A stretch of DNA of 64,000 nucleotides. It comes from an uncultured Sedimentitalea sp. (GTDB lineage: Bacteria; Pseudomonadota; Alphaproteobacteria; Rhodobacterales; Rhodobacteraceae). Below are positions 47,976 through 56,838 of this stretch, one piece after another (position 1 is the first letter of the stretch; each line of letters opens with the position of its first letter). The notes under the pieces are model-generated. The model worked only from the letters and a program-made list of their open reading frames with translations. It did not search any database and had not been told where the DNA came from. The stretch covers positions 372,001 through 436,000 of the forward strand of contig CANNGH010000002.1 in assembly GCA_947504115.1 (NCBI GenBank). Direction: 5' to 3'. The position numbers and the translations under genes were made by a program.

Positions 47976-48004
47976 AAAAAGGGGTCGAACCGGCCCCTTT
48001 TTTT
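47976..48004. terminator. Bidirectional Rho-independent terminator
   Basis: AAAAAGGGG (47976-47984), a nine-base loop and CCCC (47994-47997) with seven T (47998-48004). It can stop transcripts from both sides. On the plus strand it would end a transcript of about 70 bases from the candidate promoter at 47899-47927. Confidence 0.75.
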
Positions 48005-48112
48005 GTGTCTGCCGGCCCGCATTTTCGGGCGCACCAGCGCAGAATTTCCTGACATTGCCGAACCGGCATGCTACCCACATCCTGAAACTTTCCCGCAATA
48101 ACGAGAGACCAG

Positions 48113-48820
48113 ATGCTCAAACACCTTTCCGTCCTGTCCGCCCTCGCTGTTGTCGCGCTGACAACCGGTGTCCTTGCGCAGGAGACCGAGACGACCGAAG
48201 CGCCCGCCGCCGAAGATTCCGCCACCTCGCAGGCAGCCCCGGCCGAGACGCCCGCACCCGAAACCGCACCCGCCGAGGCATCCGACGCCCCCGACGATTC
48301 GGCGACGGCCGAGGACAACCAGCTGGATCTGGGCCGGCCCGTCGCCAGTGGCGATGGAGAACCGCAGGTTGGCGACCGCTATTCCAAGGAGAAATTCGGC
48401 GACTGGGATCTGGCCTGCATCAAGACCGATACAGAAAAAGACCCCTGTTCGCTGCTGCAGATCCTGCGCGACGACGACGGCAACGCCGTTGCGGAAATCT
48501 CTCTGTTCCGCATCTCCGGCAAAACCCAGGCTGTCGCCGGTGCCTCGATCGTGGTCCCGCTGGAAACGCTGCTGCCGGCGCAGTTGATCATCGCGGTCGA
48601 TAGCGGGGCTGGAAAGCGGTACAATTATTCCTTCTGCACCGAACTTGGCTGCGTCGCGCAGATCGGGTTGACGCAAGAGGATATCAACGCCTTCAAACGC
48701 GGCAAATCGGCCAAGGTTGCACTGCGCCCTGCCCCGGCGCCGGATCAGGTGGTCGAACTCAAGATGTCGCTGAACGGGTTCACAGCCGGTTTCGATGCGG
48801 TGGACGTGGTCGAACAGTAA
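48113..48820 (+). CDS. Invasion-associated locus B (IalB) family protein
   Basis: A 235-residue exported protein. A signal peptide (1-22, cut VLAQ) precedes an acidic Ala/Pro/Glu/Thr-rich linker (about 23-80), then the IalB domain (about 90-225): KFGDWDLACIKTD, CSLLQIL, ISLFRISG, VVPLETLLP and CTELGCVAQIGLT. The cysteines probably form disulfides. The family is named for a Bartonella invasion protein, but is general in alphaproteobacteria and its biochemical role is unknown. A strong terminator follows. Confidence 0.9.
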   Translation: MLKHLSVLSALAVVALTTGVLAQETETTEAPAAEDSATSQAAPAETPAPETAPAEASDAPDDSATAEDNQLDLGRPVASGDGEPQVGDRYSKEKFGDWDLACIKTDTEKDPCSLLQILRDDDGNAVAEISLFRISGKTQAVAGASIVVPLETLLPAQLIIAVDSGAGKRYNYSFCTELGCVAQIGLTQEDINAFKRGKSAKVALRPAPAPDQVVELKMSLNGFTAGFDAVDVVEQ

Positions 48821-48838
48821 AAGCTGTCTGACGAAATC

Positions 48839-48870
48839 AGGCCGCCGCGACCCTATCGCGGCGGCCTTTC
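48839..48870 (+). terminator. Rho-independent terminator of the IalB-family gene
   Basis: A 12-bp GC-rich stem (48839-48850 with 48856-48867, five-base loop) ending in TTTC, 18 bases past the stop. It also lies just beyond the stop of the convergent ketoacyl synthase gene. Confidence 0.75.
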
Positions 48871-50081
48871 TATGCGAACCGCCGCAGGGCCAGAACCGCG
48901 TTCAGGCCGCCGAAAGCAAAGGCATTGGACAGGGCGACATCCACGCGCGCCTCGCGCGCGGCATTGGGCACCACATCCAGTGCACATTCCGGATCGGGTT
49001 CCTGATAGCCGATGGTCGGCGCGATCACGCCATCGCGCAGCGCCATGATGCAGGCCAGAAGCTCCACCGCGCCGGTGCCGCCGATCAGATGGCCGTGCAT
49101 CGACTTGGTGGACGAGATCATCAGATCGTCGGCATGCGGGCCGAATACATCGGCCACGGCAGCGCATTCGGTTTTGTCATTGGCCGCCGTGCCCGTGCCG
49201 TGGGCGTTGATGTAACCCACATCCGACGCATTCACGCCGGCATCCTTCAGCGCCCCCTCCATCGCTCGCGCCGCGCCCTGTTTCGACGGCATGACGATGT
49301 CGGCGGCGTCCGACGTCATCGCATAGCCGATCACCTCGGCCAGGATCTCGGCACCACGGGCGCGGGCGCGTTCGTATTCCTCGAACACAAAGACGCCGGC
49401 CCCCTCGCCCTGCACCATGCCGTTGCGGTTGGCCGAGAACGGACGGCAGGCGTCGCGCGACATCACGCGCAACCCTTCCCACGCCTTGACGCCGCCGAAA
49501 CACAGCATCGATTCCGACCCGCCGGTGACCATCGCGGGGGCCGCGCCCGAACGCACCATCTGGAACGCCAGCGCCATCGCGTGATTGGATGAGGCGCAGG
49601 CGGTGGAAACGGTGAACGAGGGGCCTTTCAGGTTGTGCTCCATGCTGACATGGCTGGCGGCGGCATTGTTCATCAGCTTGGGCACGACAAAGGGATGCAC
49701 CCGGTTCTTGCCGTCCTCGTAGACGCTGCGATAATTGTCGTCCCAGGTGCCGACCCCGCCCCCGGCAGTGCCCAGCACCACACCGGCGCGCGCTGCCAGA
49801 TCGCCGCTGAAGGTCAGGCCGGATTGCCCTATCGCCTCTTTCGCGGCGATCAGGGTGAATTGCGTGAACCGGTCGTAAAGCGACATCTGCTGGCGGTTGA
49901 AATGCCCCTCGGCCTCGAATCCGCGCACCTGACCGCCGATGCGGATCGACAACCGTTCGACATCGCGGAACTCCAGTTCGCCGATGCCGCAGCGCCCCTC
50001 GCGCATCGCCTCAAGCGTTGCGGGCACGTCGTGGCCCAGAGCGTTGATCGTGCCGGCTCCGGTGATGACGACGCGGTTCAT
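48870..50081 (-). CDS. Beta-ketoacyl-ACP synthase (FabF/KAS II-like)
   Basis: A 403-residue condensing enzyme. The catalytic Cys162 lies in STACASS, the two catalytic histidines are His293 (NAHGTGT) and His330 (STKSMHGHLIGG), with Lys325 between. It extends acyl-ACP with malonyl-ACP. It has the FabF fold but sits with its own ACP gene (50098) and lpxD rather than with the main fatty acid genes, which suggests a dedicated acyl chain, possibly for lipid A. The stop of the ACP gene is 16 bases upstream, so they are one unit. Confidence 0.9.
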   Translation of the reverse strand: MNRVVITGAGTINALGHDVPATLEAMREGRCGIGELEFRDVERLSIRIGGQVRGFEAEGHFNRQQMSLYDRFTQFTLIAAKEAIGQSGLTFSGDLAARAGVVLGTAGGGVGTWDDNYRSVYEDGKNRVHPFVVPKLMNNAAASHVSMEHNLKGPSFTVSTACASSNHAMALAFQMVRSGAAPAMVTGGSESMLCFGGVKAWEGLRVMSRDACRPFSANRNGMVQGEGAGVFVFEEYERARARGAEILAEVIGYAMTSDAADIVMPSKQGAARAMEGALKDAGVNASDVGYINAHGTGTAANDKTECAAVADVFGPHADDLMISSTKSMHGHLIGGTGAVELLACIMALRDGVIAPTIGYQEPDPECALDVVPNAAREARVDVALSNAFAFGGLNAVLALRRFA

Positions 50082-50097
50082 GCCCGTGCCGGCCCGA

Positions 50098-50355
50098 TCA
50101 CGCCTGTTCGGCCTTCAGCGTTTCGATGCCGCTGATGATCGAGGCGACGCTGGAAATGTCGAAATCGCTCGCCTCCGGTTCGTTGGCGTTGAAGGGAACC
50201 GAGATGTCGAACTCCTCTTCGATGGCAAAGATGCTTTCGACCAGACCGAGGCTGTCGATTCCGAGGCTCTCCAGCGTGCTGTCCATGCGGATGTCCGACG
50301 GGTCCAGCACGGCCTGTTCGGCGATGATAGCGATCACCTTGTCACGAATGGTCAT
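50098..50355 (-). CDS. Acyl carrier protein
   Basis: An 85-residue acidic ACP. Ser35 in LGIDSLGLVE (32-40) takes the 4'-phosphopantetheine. The usual four-helix pattern is visible, and the third helix region (NEPEASDFDISSVASII) differs from AcpP. I start it at the ATG 50355; a GTG at 50388 right after the lpxD stop would add 11 residues. Position between lpxD and a ketoacyl synthase suggests it carries a special acyl chain. Confidence 0.9.
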   Translation of the reverse strand: MTIRDKVIAIIAEQAVLDPSDIRMDSTLESLGIDSLGLVESIFAIEEEFDISVPFNANEPEASDFDISSVASIISGIETLKAEQA

Positions 50356-50388
50356 CTCGGCGTCCTGAACTGGGGCGTTGCGGGTCAC

Positions 50389-51480
50389 TTAATCGTTCGA
50401 TCCCTGATTGAAAACCGCATTCTTCAGCGCCGCGACATCGCGCAGCAGACGCGGCAGGCGACGTTGCGCCTTGTAGATGTCGGTATGGGTCTGCATCTTT
50501 ATCGCAGGATAGCCCATGATCGCGCGACCCGCCGGCACGTTCGACAGGATCTTGGTGCCCCCCGCCGCGATCACGCCGTCGCCGATGAAGATATTGTCCA
50601 CCACACCGACCTGCCCGCCCAGCACCACGTTGTTGCCGATATCGACAGAGCCGGAAATCCCGACCTGCCCGCAAAGCAGGCAGTCGCGCCCGACGCGAGT
50701 GTTGTGGCCGACATGAACCAGATTATCCAGCTTGGTGCCGTCGCCGATCATCGTGGCGCGGATGGTGCCGCTGTCCACCGTGCTGTTGGCACCGATCTCG
50801 ACATCGTCGCCGATCTCGACCGCGCCCAGCGAATGGATGCGAATCCAGCTTTGCGCCTGCGCTTCGCCGGCGTCGCCCAAGGTCCTGCGCACGTTCTCGA
50901 CCCCGGAAACCTCGGGTGTGACGAACGAAAACCCGTCCGACCCGATCCGCGCGCCCGGTTGCGCGATGAAGCGGTCACCGATCCGCACCCGCGCGCCGAC
51001 GCTGACCATCTCGCGCAGTTGCGCATCCTGCCCCAGCACCGCATGCGCGCCGAGATGGCAATGCGGCCCGATCACCGTGCGCGCACCGATCCGCGCATTG
51101 GGTCCGATCACGCAAAGCGGACCGATCGAGACATCATCCCCGATCCGGGCGGTGGGATCGATCACGGCGCTGGGATGGACACCTGCGGGGAATTCCTGAC
51201 CGGGATCCATCAGCGCGGTCAGCCCGGCCATGGCGCGGCGCGGGCGCGGCGCAAAGATCGCGGCCTCGAGCCCCAGCGCCTGCCAGTCGGCCTCGGGCCA
51301 CAGGATGGCGGCACGCGCCTGCCCTTGGGCCAGAGCGTCCGCGTATTGTTGCGACATGGCGAGGGCCAGATCCTTTGGCCCGGCCGTCGCAGGTTCGGCG
51401 GCGCGCGTGATGGTCAGCGCGGTGTCGCCGACGGCCTCGGCCCCCAGCGCGGCGGCGATCTGCTGAATGGTATAGCTCAT
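50389..51480 (-). CDS. lpxD: UDP-3-O-(3-hydroxyacyl)glucosamine N-acyltransferase
   Basis: A 363-residue enzyme of lipid A synthesis that adds the second 3-hydroxyacyl chain to UDP-GlcN from an acyl-ACP, in the cytosol. The N-terminal uridine-binding domain (1-105) is followed by a left-handed beta-helix of hexapeptide repeats (about 110-310, IGDDVSIGPLCVIGP, IGARTVIGPHCHLG) and the catalytic His in LVHVGHNTRVG. A C-terminal helix recruits ACP. The ATG at 51480 has GGGGGC upstream. It is not next to lpxA/fabZ but heads the ACP/KAS unit. Confidence 0.94.
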   Translation of the reverse strand: MSYTIQQIAAALGAEAVGDTALTITRAAEPATAGPKDLALAMSQQYADALAQGQARAAILWPEADWQALGLEAAIFAPRPRRAMAGLTALMDPGQEFPAGVHPSAVIDPTARIGDDVSIGPLCVIGPNARIGARTVIGPHCHLGAHAVLGQDAQLREMVSVGARVRIGDRFIAQPGARIGSDGFSFVTPEVSGVENVRRTLGDAGEAQAQSWIRIHSLGAVEIGDDVEIGANSTVDSGTIRATMIGDGTKLDNLVHVGHNTRVGRDCLLCGQVGISGSVDIGNNVVLGGQVGVVDNIFIGDGVIAAGGTKILSNVPAGRAIMGYPAIKMQTHTDIYKAQRRLPRLLRDVAALKNAVFNQGSND

Positions 51481-51514
51481 CGTCAGCCCCCAAGCTGCTG
51501 CTTCGGGGCCATGA

Positions 51515-53131
51515 TTACCCCTGAACGCCGTGCAGGGCCACCCCCGCGCGCTCCAGCGCCTCCCATATCCGCGCGTCCCGACCATAGACGTCCCGGCGAT
51601 ATTCCATGCGTCCCTTTTCGCCGGTGAAGGCGGTGCGATAGATCAGGTGCACCGGCACCGCCGGTTCGATGGTGATGCGGGTTTCTTGCCCGGTATTCAG
51701 CCGCGAATGAAACAACCCCTTGGGATCGTCGGTCTGGCGGGACAGCAGCGCATAGGCGAAGTCGAACGGATCGGCCAGCCGGATGCAGCCATGGGAGAAC
51801 GCCCGCGTATCCCGTTCGAACAGGGATTTTGACGGCGTGTCATGCAGATAGATGTTGTACTTGTTGGGAAACATGAACTTGACCAGCCCCAGCGCATTGC
51901 GGTTACTGGGCGGCTGGCGCATCGAAAACGGGAAGTTGCGCGCCGAATACTGCGAGAAATCGATGGCCGCGCGATTCACCCGCCGCCCCCGGCTGTCGGT
52001 GATCTCGATATGCCCGACCGCATAGGGGTTTTGGCGCAGCTGCGGCAGATATTCCTTGGTCACGATCGAGCGGGGGACATACCAGCTGGGATTGACGACC
52101 ATATGGGTCATCTTGTCGGAAAATTCCGGGCTGCGCCGGTCGCCGGTATTCTTGCCGATGACCGAGCGGGTCTCGAACGTGACCTCGCCCCGATCGACGA
52201 TCCGCGTGGAAAAGTCGGTCAGGTTGACCAGAATGTGCCGCTCGCCCCGATCCGTGTTCAGCCAGCGTTCGCGTTCCAGCGCGACGATCACCAATTTCAG
52301 GCGATCCTGCATCGACATGTTGATCTGCGCGAGGGTATTCGGCCCGGCGACGCCATCGGGCTGCAATCCGTGGGCGATCTGAAACGCCTGCACCGCCCCC
52401 TGCAACGTCGCGTCATAGTCCGGACTGGCCGAACGCGCCATGTACCCCATCGCGATCAGTCGGTTGCGCAGACCGATCACGCCATCGCCGCTCTCACCGG
52501 GTTTCAGCGTGCCGGTCCGGGTTCTGGCCCCCCAGCCGCCTCGCGCAATTCCGGCTTCCAGATCCAGCTTCGTCTTCAACAACGCGCGGTATTCCGGCGT
52601 GGCCGGTGGCAGCGTCGCCATGAAGCCTGCGGGATGCGCGGCGGCGGCGAAACCGGCCAGCGTTTCGCCCCGGTCGCGATAGAACACCTCGCGCACCAGG
52701 CCGCTGTCGACACTGGAGGGCACCAGAAGCCCGCTTTGCACATCCCGCGCATAGGCCAGCAACGTGCGGCTGAGCGCGACCTCGACCCGCCCCAGATCGC
52801 GGTTGCTGCGCACGTCCCGCATCTGCGCCATCAGCGCGGCGCTGTCATACCGGCCCTCCGCAAGACCATGCAGCGCCACCTGGGCCAGCGCACCGAACAA
52901 CGCGGCGCGGCGGGCGCGGAACGCTTCGCCTTCGCCGGTCCAGAGCGGGGCGTAATCGGCCTGCCGATAATAATCGGCGATATCGGCATCACCCGATGCC
53001 GCCTCGGCCACGGCTTGCTTGAAAGCGGTCACCTGCGCCTGCGCCATGCCGGCCCAGCAGAGCAGCATCACGAAGAGCACCCCCAGCAGCGGCCCATGGG
53101 GCAAAACGGAACGGCGGAGCACGATACTCAT
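51515..53131 (-). CDS. Murein L,D-transpeptidase (YcbB/LdtD-like)
   Basis: A 538-residue periplasmic enzyme with a signal peptide (about 1-32, cut at AQAQ). A scaffold domain (about 40-200), a peptidoglycan-binding domain (about 215-275, LKPGESGDGVIGLRNRL and FQIAHGLQPDGVAGPNTL) and the YkuD catalytic domain (about 300-480) follow. The catalytic motif SHGCIRL gives Cys449, with the upstream His in IYLHDTPSK. It forms 3-3 crosslinks in peptidoglycan. It is divergent from the DUF882 gene. Its stop is 34 bases upstream of the lpxD start. Confidence 0.93.
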   Translation of the reverse strand: MSIVLRRSVLPHGPLLGVLFVMLLCWAGMAQAQVTAFKQAVAEAASGDADIADYYRQADYAPLWTGEGEAFRARRAALFGALAQVALHGLAEGRYDSAALMAQMRDVRSNRDLGRVEVALSRTLLAYARDVQSGLLVPSSVDSGLVREVFYRDRGETLAGFAAAAHPAGFMATLPPATPEYRALLKTKLDLEAGIARGGWGARTRTGTLKPGESGDGVIGLRNRLIAMGYMARSASPDYDATLQGAVQAFQIAHGLQPDGVAGPNTLAQINMSMQDRLKLVIVALERERWLNTDRGERHILVNLTDFSTRIVDRGEVTFETRSVIGKNTGDRRSPEFSDKMTHMVVNPSWYVPRSIVTKEYLPQLRQNPYAVGHIEITDSRGRRVNRAAIDFSQYSARNFPFSMRQPPSNRNALGLVKFMFPNKYNIYLHDTPSKSLFERDTRAFSHGCIRLADPFDFAYALLSRQTDDPKGLFHSRLNTGQETRITIEPAVPVHLIYRTAFTGEKGRMEYRRDVYGRDARIWEALERAGVALHGVQG

Positions 53132-53470
53132 TGTAACAGGTCCTTGAAAACAGGTGCATCGGGGGCAAAGTTAAAGTTCGCAATCCAATCTGGAAAACCG
53201 CGGCGGGTATGTCCACTCACAAACGCAGCAGCACCGTAACCCGCCGAAAGCTGATGCAAGGTTGCATCGGTCGGCGACAAATCGGTATTCGCACGGGGTT
53301 GCGCAGAAATTCGCCGAAAGTATGGCGTATTTAAAACTTGCAAGACTCTTCTCTTGGATTATCGCTTCGGCTGTGGCATAGAAACCGCACATCTGGGGAT
53401 GGATAGAAAGAACGTGAGCGTAACATCGCTCACAGGCAGGAAACTTCGCAAGGGACGGCGCAGTACTATC
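53132..53470. other. Divergent control region of two cell-wall genes
   Basis: About 340 bases. It contains a dyad GATGCAA-GG-TTGCATC at 53253-53268 and, in the leader of the DUF882 gene, a 7-bp hairpin GTGAGCG/CGCTCAC at 53414-53433. I see no gene in it. The AT-richer stretch near 53325-53345 is the likely promoter area. Confidence 0.5.
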
Positions 53471-54040
53471 ATGACAGATCAAACAGGCACGGGTTTTACC
53501 CGGCGTGCCCTGCTGGGCGCATTCGCGGCAACCGCAGTGACGGCAGCCCCCACTTTCGCAAATGCAGCAGGTTTTTTACGCGGCGGCGGCGATGTTCGGC
53601 GCATTCGCATGTATTCCGGTCGCACCGGTGAACGGCTCGACACGATCTACTGGATTGACGGCGATTATCTTAAGGATGCCGTCAATGAAATCAATCACTT
53701 CATGCGCGACTGGCGCACGAACGAGGTCAGGTCCGTCGATTTGCGTACCGTGGATATAATGGCGGCGGCGCATAACCTGATGGATATTCGCGAACCCTAC
53801 ATGCTGTTGTCGGGCTATCGCAGTCCGAAGACCAATGCCATGTTGCGCAGCCGATCGCGGGGGGTGGCGAAAAACTCGCTCCACATGCGCGGTCAAGCCG
53901 CTGACCTGCGGCTTTCCTCGCGCTCCGTGAACCAGATGGCGCGCGCCGCTGCAGCCTGCCGCGCCGGAGGGGTGGGGCAGTATTCCGGTTCCAACTTCGT
54001 TCACATGGACTGCGGTGCAGTCCGTACCTGGGGTCGCTGA
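53471..54040 (+). CDS. DUF882 (YcbK-like, peptidase M15-type) exported protein
   Basis: A 189-residue protein with a twin-arginine-type signal (TRRALLGAFAATAVTAAP, cut near ANA). The DUF882/M15_3 domain (about 45-185) has LSGYRSPKTNAML, KNSLHMRGQAADLRL with the zinc-binding His/Asp set, and GGVGQYSGSNFVHMDCG with the last His. The fold is that of D-Ala-D-Ala carboxypeptidases acting on peptidoglycan. In E. coli YcbK lies beside YcbB, as here. The ATG at 53471 gives the cleanest Tat signal; the ATG at 53399 would lengthen it by 24 residues. Confidence 0.88.
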   Translation: MTDQTGTGFTRRALLGAFAATAVTAAPTFANAAGFLRGGGDVRRIRMYSGRTGERLDTIYWIDGDYLKDAVNEINHFMRDWRTNEVRSVDLRTVDIMAAAHNLMDIREPYMLLSGYRSPKTNAMLRSRSRGVAKNSLHMRGQAADLRLSSRSVNQMARAAAACRAGGVGQYSGSNFVHMDCGAVRTWGR

Positions 54041-54076
54041 GCGCCTCGACGCGCTTCTTCTACCCCATCAACCGCT

Positions 54077-54115
54077 GAACGACCCGTTGGTTCCCACCTT
54101 CGGGTCATTCTTTTT
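54077..54115 (+). terminator. Rho-independent terminator of the DUF882 gene
   Basis: GAACGACCCG (54077-54086) pairs with CGGGTCATTC (54101-54110) with one mismatch, followed by five T, 37 bases beyond the stop. Confidence 0.75.
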
Positions 54116-54146
54116 CGTGCACTGCGAATTCAACGCTTCGTTGCCC

Positions 54147-55604
54147 TCAGAACGGTGCCTCGACCCGGCCCATGCGGACATAGACCGATTTCAACTGGCT
54201 GTAATGTTCGATCGCCGCCTTTGAATTTTCACGCCCGACACCCGACGCCTTCATGCCGCCGAACGGCGCCTCGACCGGCGCGTCATTGTAGGAGTTGATG
54301 AAACAGGTTCCCGCCTCCATCCGCGCCACCACCCGGTGCGCGCGCCCGATGTCGCGGGTGAAGACGCCAGCGGACAATCCGTATTCGGTGGCATTGGCCC
54401 GCGCGATCACCTCGTCCTCGGTGTCGAAATCCAGCACCGCCATGACCGGACCGAAAATCTCGTCCCGCGCGATGGTCATGCTGTCGGTGACATCGGCGAA
54501 TACCGCAGGCGTGATCCAGAAGCCGGGCCGATCCAGCACCTCGCCGCCCGTGATCAGCCGCGCGCCTTCGTCCCTGGCGCGGGTGACATGGCCTTGCACG
54601 ATCTCCAGTTGCCGCGCGCTGACCAGCGGGCCGAAATTGGTCGCCTCGTCCAGGGGATCGCCCAGCACAGCGCCCTGCAACCGCTCGGCCAGACGGGTCA
54701 GGAATTTCTCCTTGATTGACCGGTGCACGAACACGCGCGTGCCATTGGAGCAGACCTGCCCCGAAGAATAGAAATTGCCCAGGATCGCACCGCCCACGGC
54801 GTCCTCGATATCGGCATCGTCGAAGACGATCAGCGGTGACTTTCCGCCCAGTTCCATTGTGACATGCTTGATCCCCGCAGCGGCGGCCGCATAGATCCTG
54901 CGCCCCGTGGGCACCGATCCGGTCAGCGACACCTTGTCGATGCGCGGATCGTCCACCAGGGCCGCGCCGACATCGCCCGCACCTTGCAGCACGTTGAACA
55001 GCCCGGCGGGCAGCCCTGCCTCGGTCAGGATCTCGGCGACCTTCAGCGCACAAAGCGGCGTGGTTTCCGATGGTTTGAAGATCATCGCATTGCCGCAAGC
55101 CAGCGCCGGGGCCGCTTTCCAGCAGGCGATCTGGGTGGGATAGTTCCATGCGCCGATGCCAAGGCAGACGCCCAGCGGTTCGCGCCGCGTATAGACCCAG
55201 TCCTCGCCCAACTGGATATGCTCGCCGGTCAGGGCGCCGGCCAGCCCGCCGAAATATTCCAGTGCATCGGCGCCGCTGGTGGCATCGGCGACCAGCGTTT
55301 CCTGCAGCGGCTTGCCGGTATCGCGGGTTTCCAGAACGGAAAGGTCGCGGTTGCGCTCGCGCATCAGGTCTGCCGCGCGGCGCAAGACGCGACCCCGTTC
55401 GACACCCGGCAATGCGGCCCATGCGCCCTGCGCCTCGCGGGCGGCGGTGATGGCGCGCCCGATCAGTTCGGGGGTCGCGGCATGCACCGTTGCGATGGTT
55501 TCGCCGGTGGCCGGGCAGATCACCGGGATCGGCGTGCCTGCGGTGTCTTCCACATATGCGCCCGCGATATGATGGCTGGCCGTTGGTTGGGTCGGGTATG
55601 TCAT
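54147..55604 (-). CDS. betB: Betaine aldehyde dehydrogenase
   Basis: A 485-residue aldehyde dehydrogenase that oxidises betaine aldehyde to glycine betaine with NAD+. Catalytic Glu251 is in ELGGKSP and the nucleophile Cys285 in [11 protein letters not shown]. The N-terminal half has [20 protein letters not shown] for NAD binding. These features and length match BetB. The ATG at 55604 has GGAGG at the right distance. It is divergent from the choline transporter genes, which supports the choline-to-betaine role. betA, betI and betC are not in the window on this side. Confidence 0.93.
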   Translation of the reverse strand: MTYPTQPTASHHIAGAYVEDTAGTPIPVICPATGETIATVHAATPELIGRAITAAREAQGAWAALPGVERGRVLRRAADLMRERNRDLSVLETRDTGKPLQETLVADATSGADALEYFGGLAGALTGEHIQLGEDWVYTRREPLGVCLGIGAWNYPTQIACWKAAPALACGNAMIFKPSETTPLCALKVAEILTEAGLPAGLFNVLQGAGDVGAALVDDPRIDKVSLTGSVPTGRRIYAAAAAGIKHVTMELGGKSPLIVFDDADIEDAVGGAILGNFYSSGQVCSNGTRVFVHRSIKEKFLTRLAERLQGAVLGDPLDEATNFGPLVSARQLEIVQGHVTRARDEGARLITGGEVLDRPGFWITPAVFADVTDSMTIARDEIFGPVMAVLDFDTEDEVIARANATEYGLSAGVFTRDIGRAHRVVARMEAGTCFINSYNDAPVEAPFGGMKASGVGRENSKAAIEHYSQLKSVYVRMGRVEAPF

Positions 55605-55771
55605 GACGCCTCCGTCGGATGGTTGCGAAGCCGGATGTCGGGACGCCATTGACCGGCTCGTGCGTCCGTTTCATGCTGCGCCGGGACCGGGCCGGATCGC
55701 GCAGCGGCGCAGCACGGTTGAAACCCGTGGCCCGCTCCGGTCATATTGGCCCATTGACGAAATCCGATTCC

Positions 55772-55787
55772 TTGATCGGTCAATCAA
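55772..55787. promoter_or_regulatory. Candidate operator between betB and choX
   Basis: TTGAT-CGGTCA-ATCAA, an inverted repeat lying 25 bases before the choX start in the 207-base divergent region. Its position fits a BetI-like repressor site; no such regulator gene is in view. Confidence 0.4.
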
Positions 55788-55811
55788 TAACAAACCCAAC
55801 AGGAGTCCGCC

Positions 55812-56729
55812 ATGCGTCTGCCAACGATCCTATCCGCCCTGACCGTCGCCGCCGCGCCCGCCTTTGCCGATTGCGATGAAGTGCGGTTTTCCGACGTCGG
55901 CTGGACCGACATCACTGCGACCACCGCCGCGACCAGCGTCGTGCTGGAGGCCATCGGCTATGAGGTCGACGTCAAGGTTCTGTCGGTGCCGGTCACATAT
56001 GTGTCGCTGTCCAAGGGCGATATCGACGTGTTTCTCGGCAACTGGATGCCTACGATGGAGAATGACATCGCCAAATACCGCGAGGATGGCAGCGTCGAGA
56101 CGATCCGCACCAATCTGGAAGGCGCGAAATACACGCTTGCCACCAACGCAGCCGGAGCCGAAGCCGGGATCGACAGCTTTTCCGCCATCGCCGAGCATGC
56201 CGACGCGCTTGATCACAAGATCTATGGCATCGAACCCGGCAATGACGGCAACCGGGTGATTCAGACGATGATCGACGAGAACGCGTTCGGGCTTGGGGAT
56301 TTCAAGGTTGTGGAATCCTCGGAACAGGGCATGCTGGCACAGGTCCGCCGCAGCAAGGGAGACCCGATCGTCTTTCTCGCGTGGGAGCCGCATCCCATGA
56401 ACGCCAATTTCGACCTGACCTATCTGCCCGGCGGTGACGACTATTTCGGCCCCGATCTGGGCGGCGCCACGGTGCTGACCAACACGCGCAAGGGATTCAG
56501 CGAAGATTGTCCCAACCTTGGACAATTTCTGCAAAACCTGTCCTTCACCCTGCCGATGGAGAACGAGATCATGGGTGCGATCCTCGATGACGGGGTCGAG
56601 CCGCGAAAGGCCGCGAAGGCGTGGCTGGTCGCGCATCCCGAGACGGTCGAAACATGGCTTGACGGCGTCAGGACGGCCGACGGCAATGCCGAGGCGCTGC
56701 CCGCTGCCCGCGAAGCGCTGGGGCTCTGA
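55812..56729 (+). CDS. choX: Choline ABC transporter substrate-binding protein
   Basis: A 305-residue periplasmic protein with a signal peptide (1-19, cut AFAD). The mature protein has VRFSDVGWTDITATTA, DVFLGNWMPTME and FLAWEPHPMN, the ChoX/ProX-type pocket whose aromatic residues (Trp in GWTD, NWMP, WEPH) bind the trimethylammonium group of choline. AGGAG precedes the ATG. choW follows after 109 bases without another gene. Confidence 0.93.
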   Translation: MRLPTILSALTVAAAPAFADCDEVRFSDVGWTDITATTAATSVVLEAIGYEVDVKVLSVPVTYVSLSKGDIDVFLGNWMPTMENDIAKYREDGSVETIRTNLEGAKYTLATNAAGAEAGIDSFSAIAEHADALDHKIYGIEPGNDGNRVIQTMIDENAFGLGDFKVVESSEQGMLAQVRRSKGDPIVFLAWEPHPMNANFDLTYLPGGDDYFGPDLGGATVLTNTRKGFSEDCPNLGQFLQNLSFTLPMENEIMGAILDDGVEPRKAAKAWLVAHPETVETWLDGVRTADGNAEALPAAREALGL

Positions 56730-56838
56730 CACCGCCGGAAACGCCCCCGGACGGCGCAGGTTTCGACATCTGCGCCGGCCCTGCCGCACAAGCGCCCTGC
56801 CCCGCCCCACGCGCTGAACGTCACAAAAGGACGCCCGA

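Larger units (their letters stand above)
47695..48112. other. Structured gene-free region between the DUF853 gene and ialB
   Basis: About 418 bases with no convincing ORF on either strand. It holds two T-run terminators, a candidate promoter with inverted repeats, and the promoter regions for the DUF853 gene (minus) and the IalB gene (plus). One or two small RNA genes would explain the layout. Confidence 0.55.
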
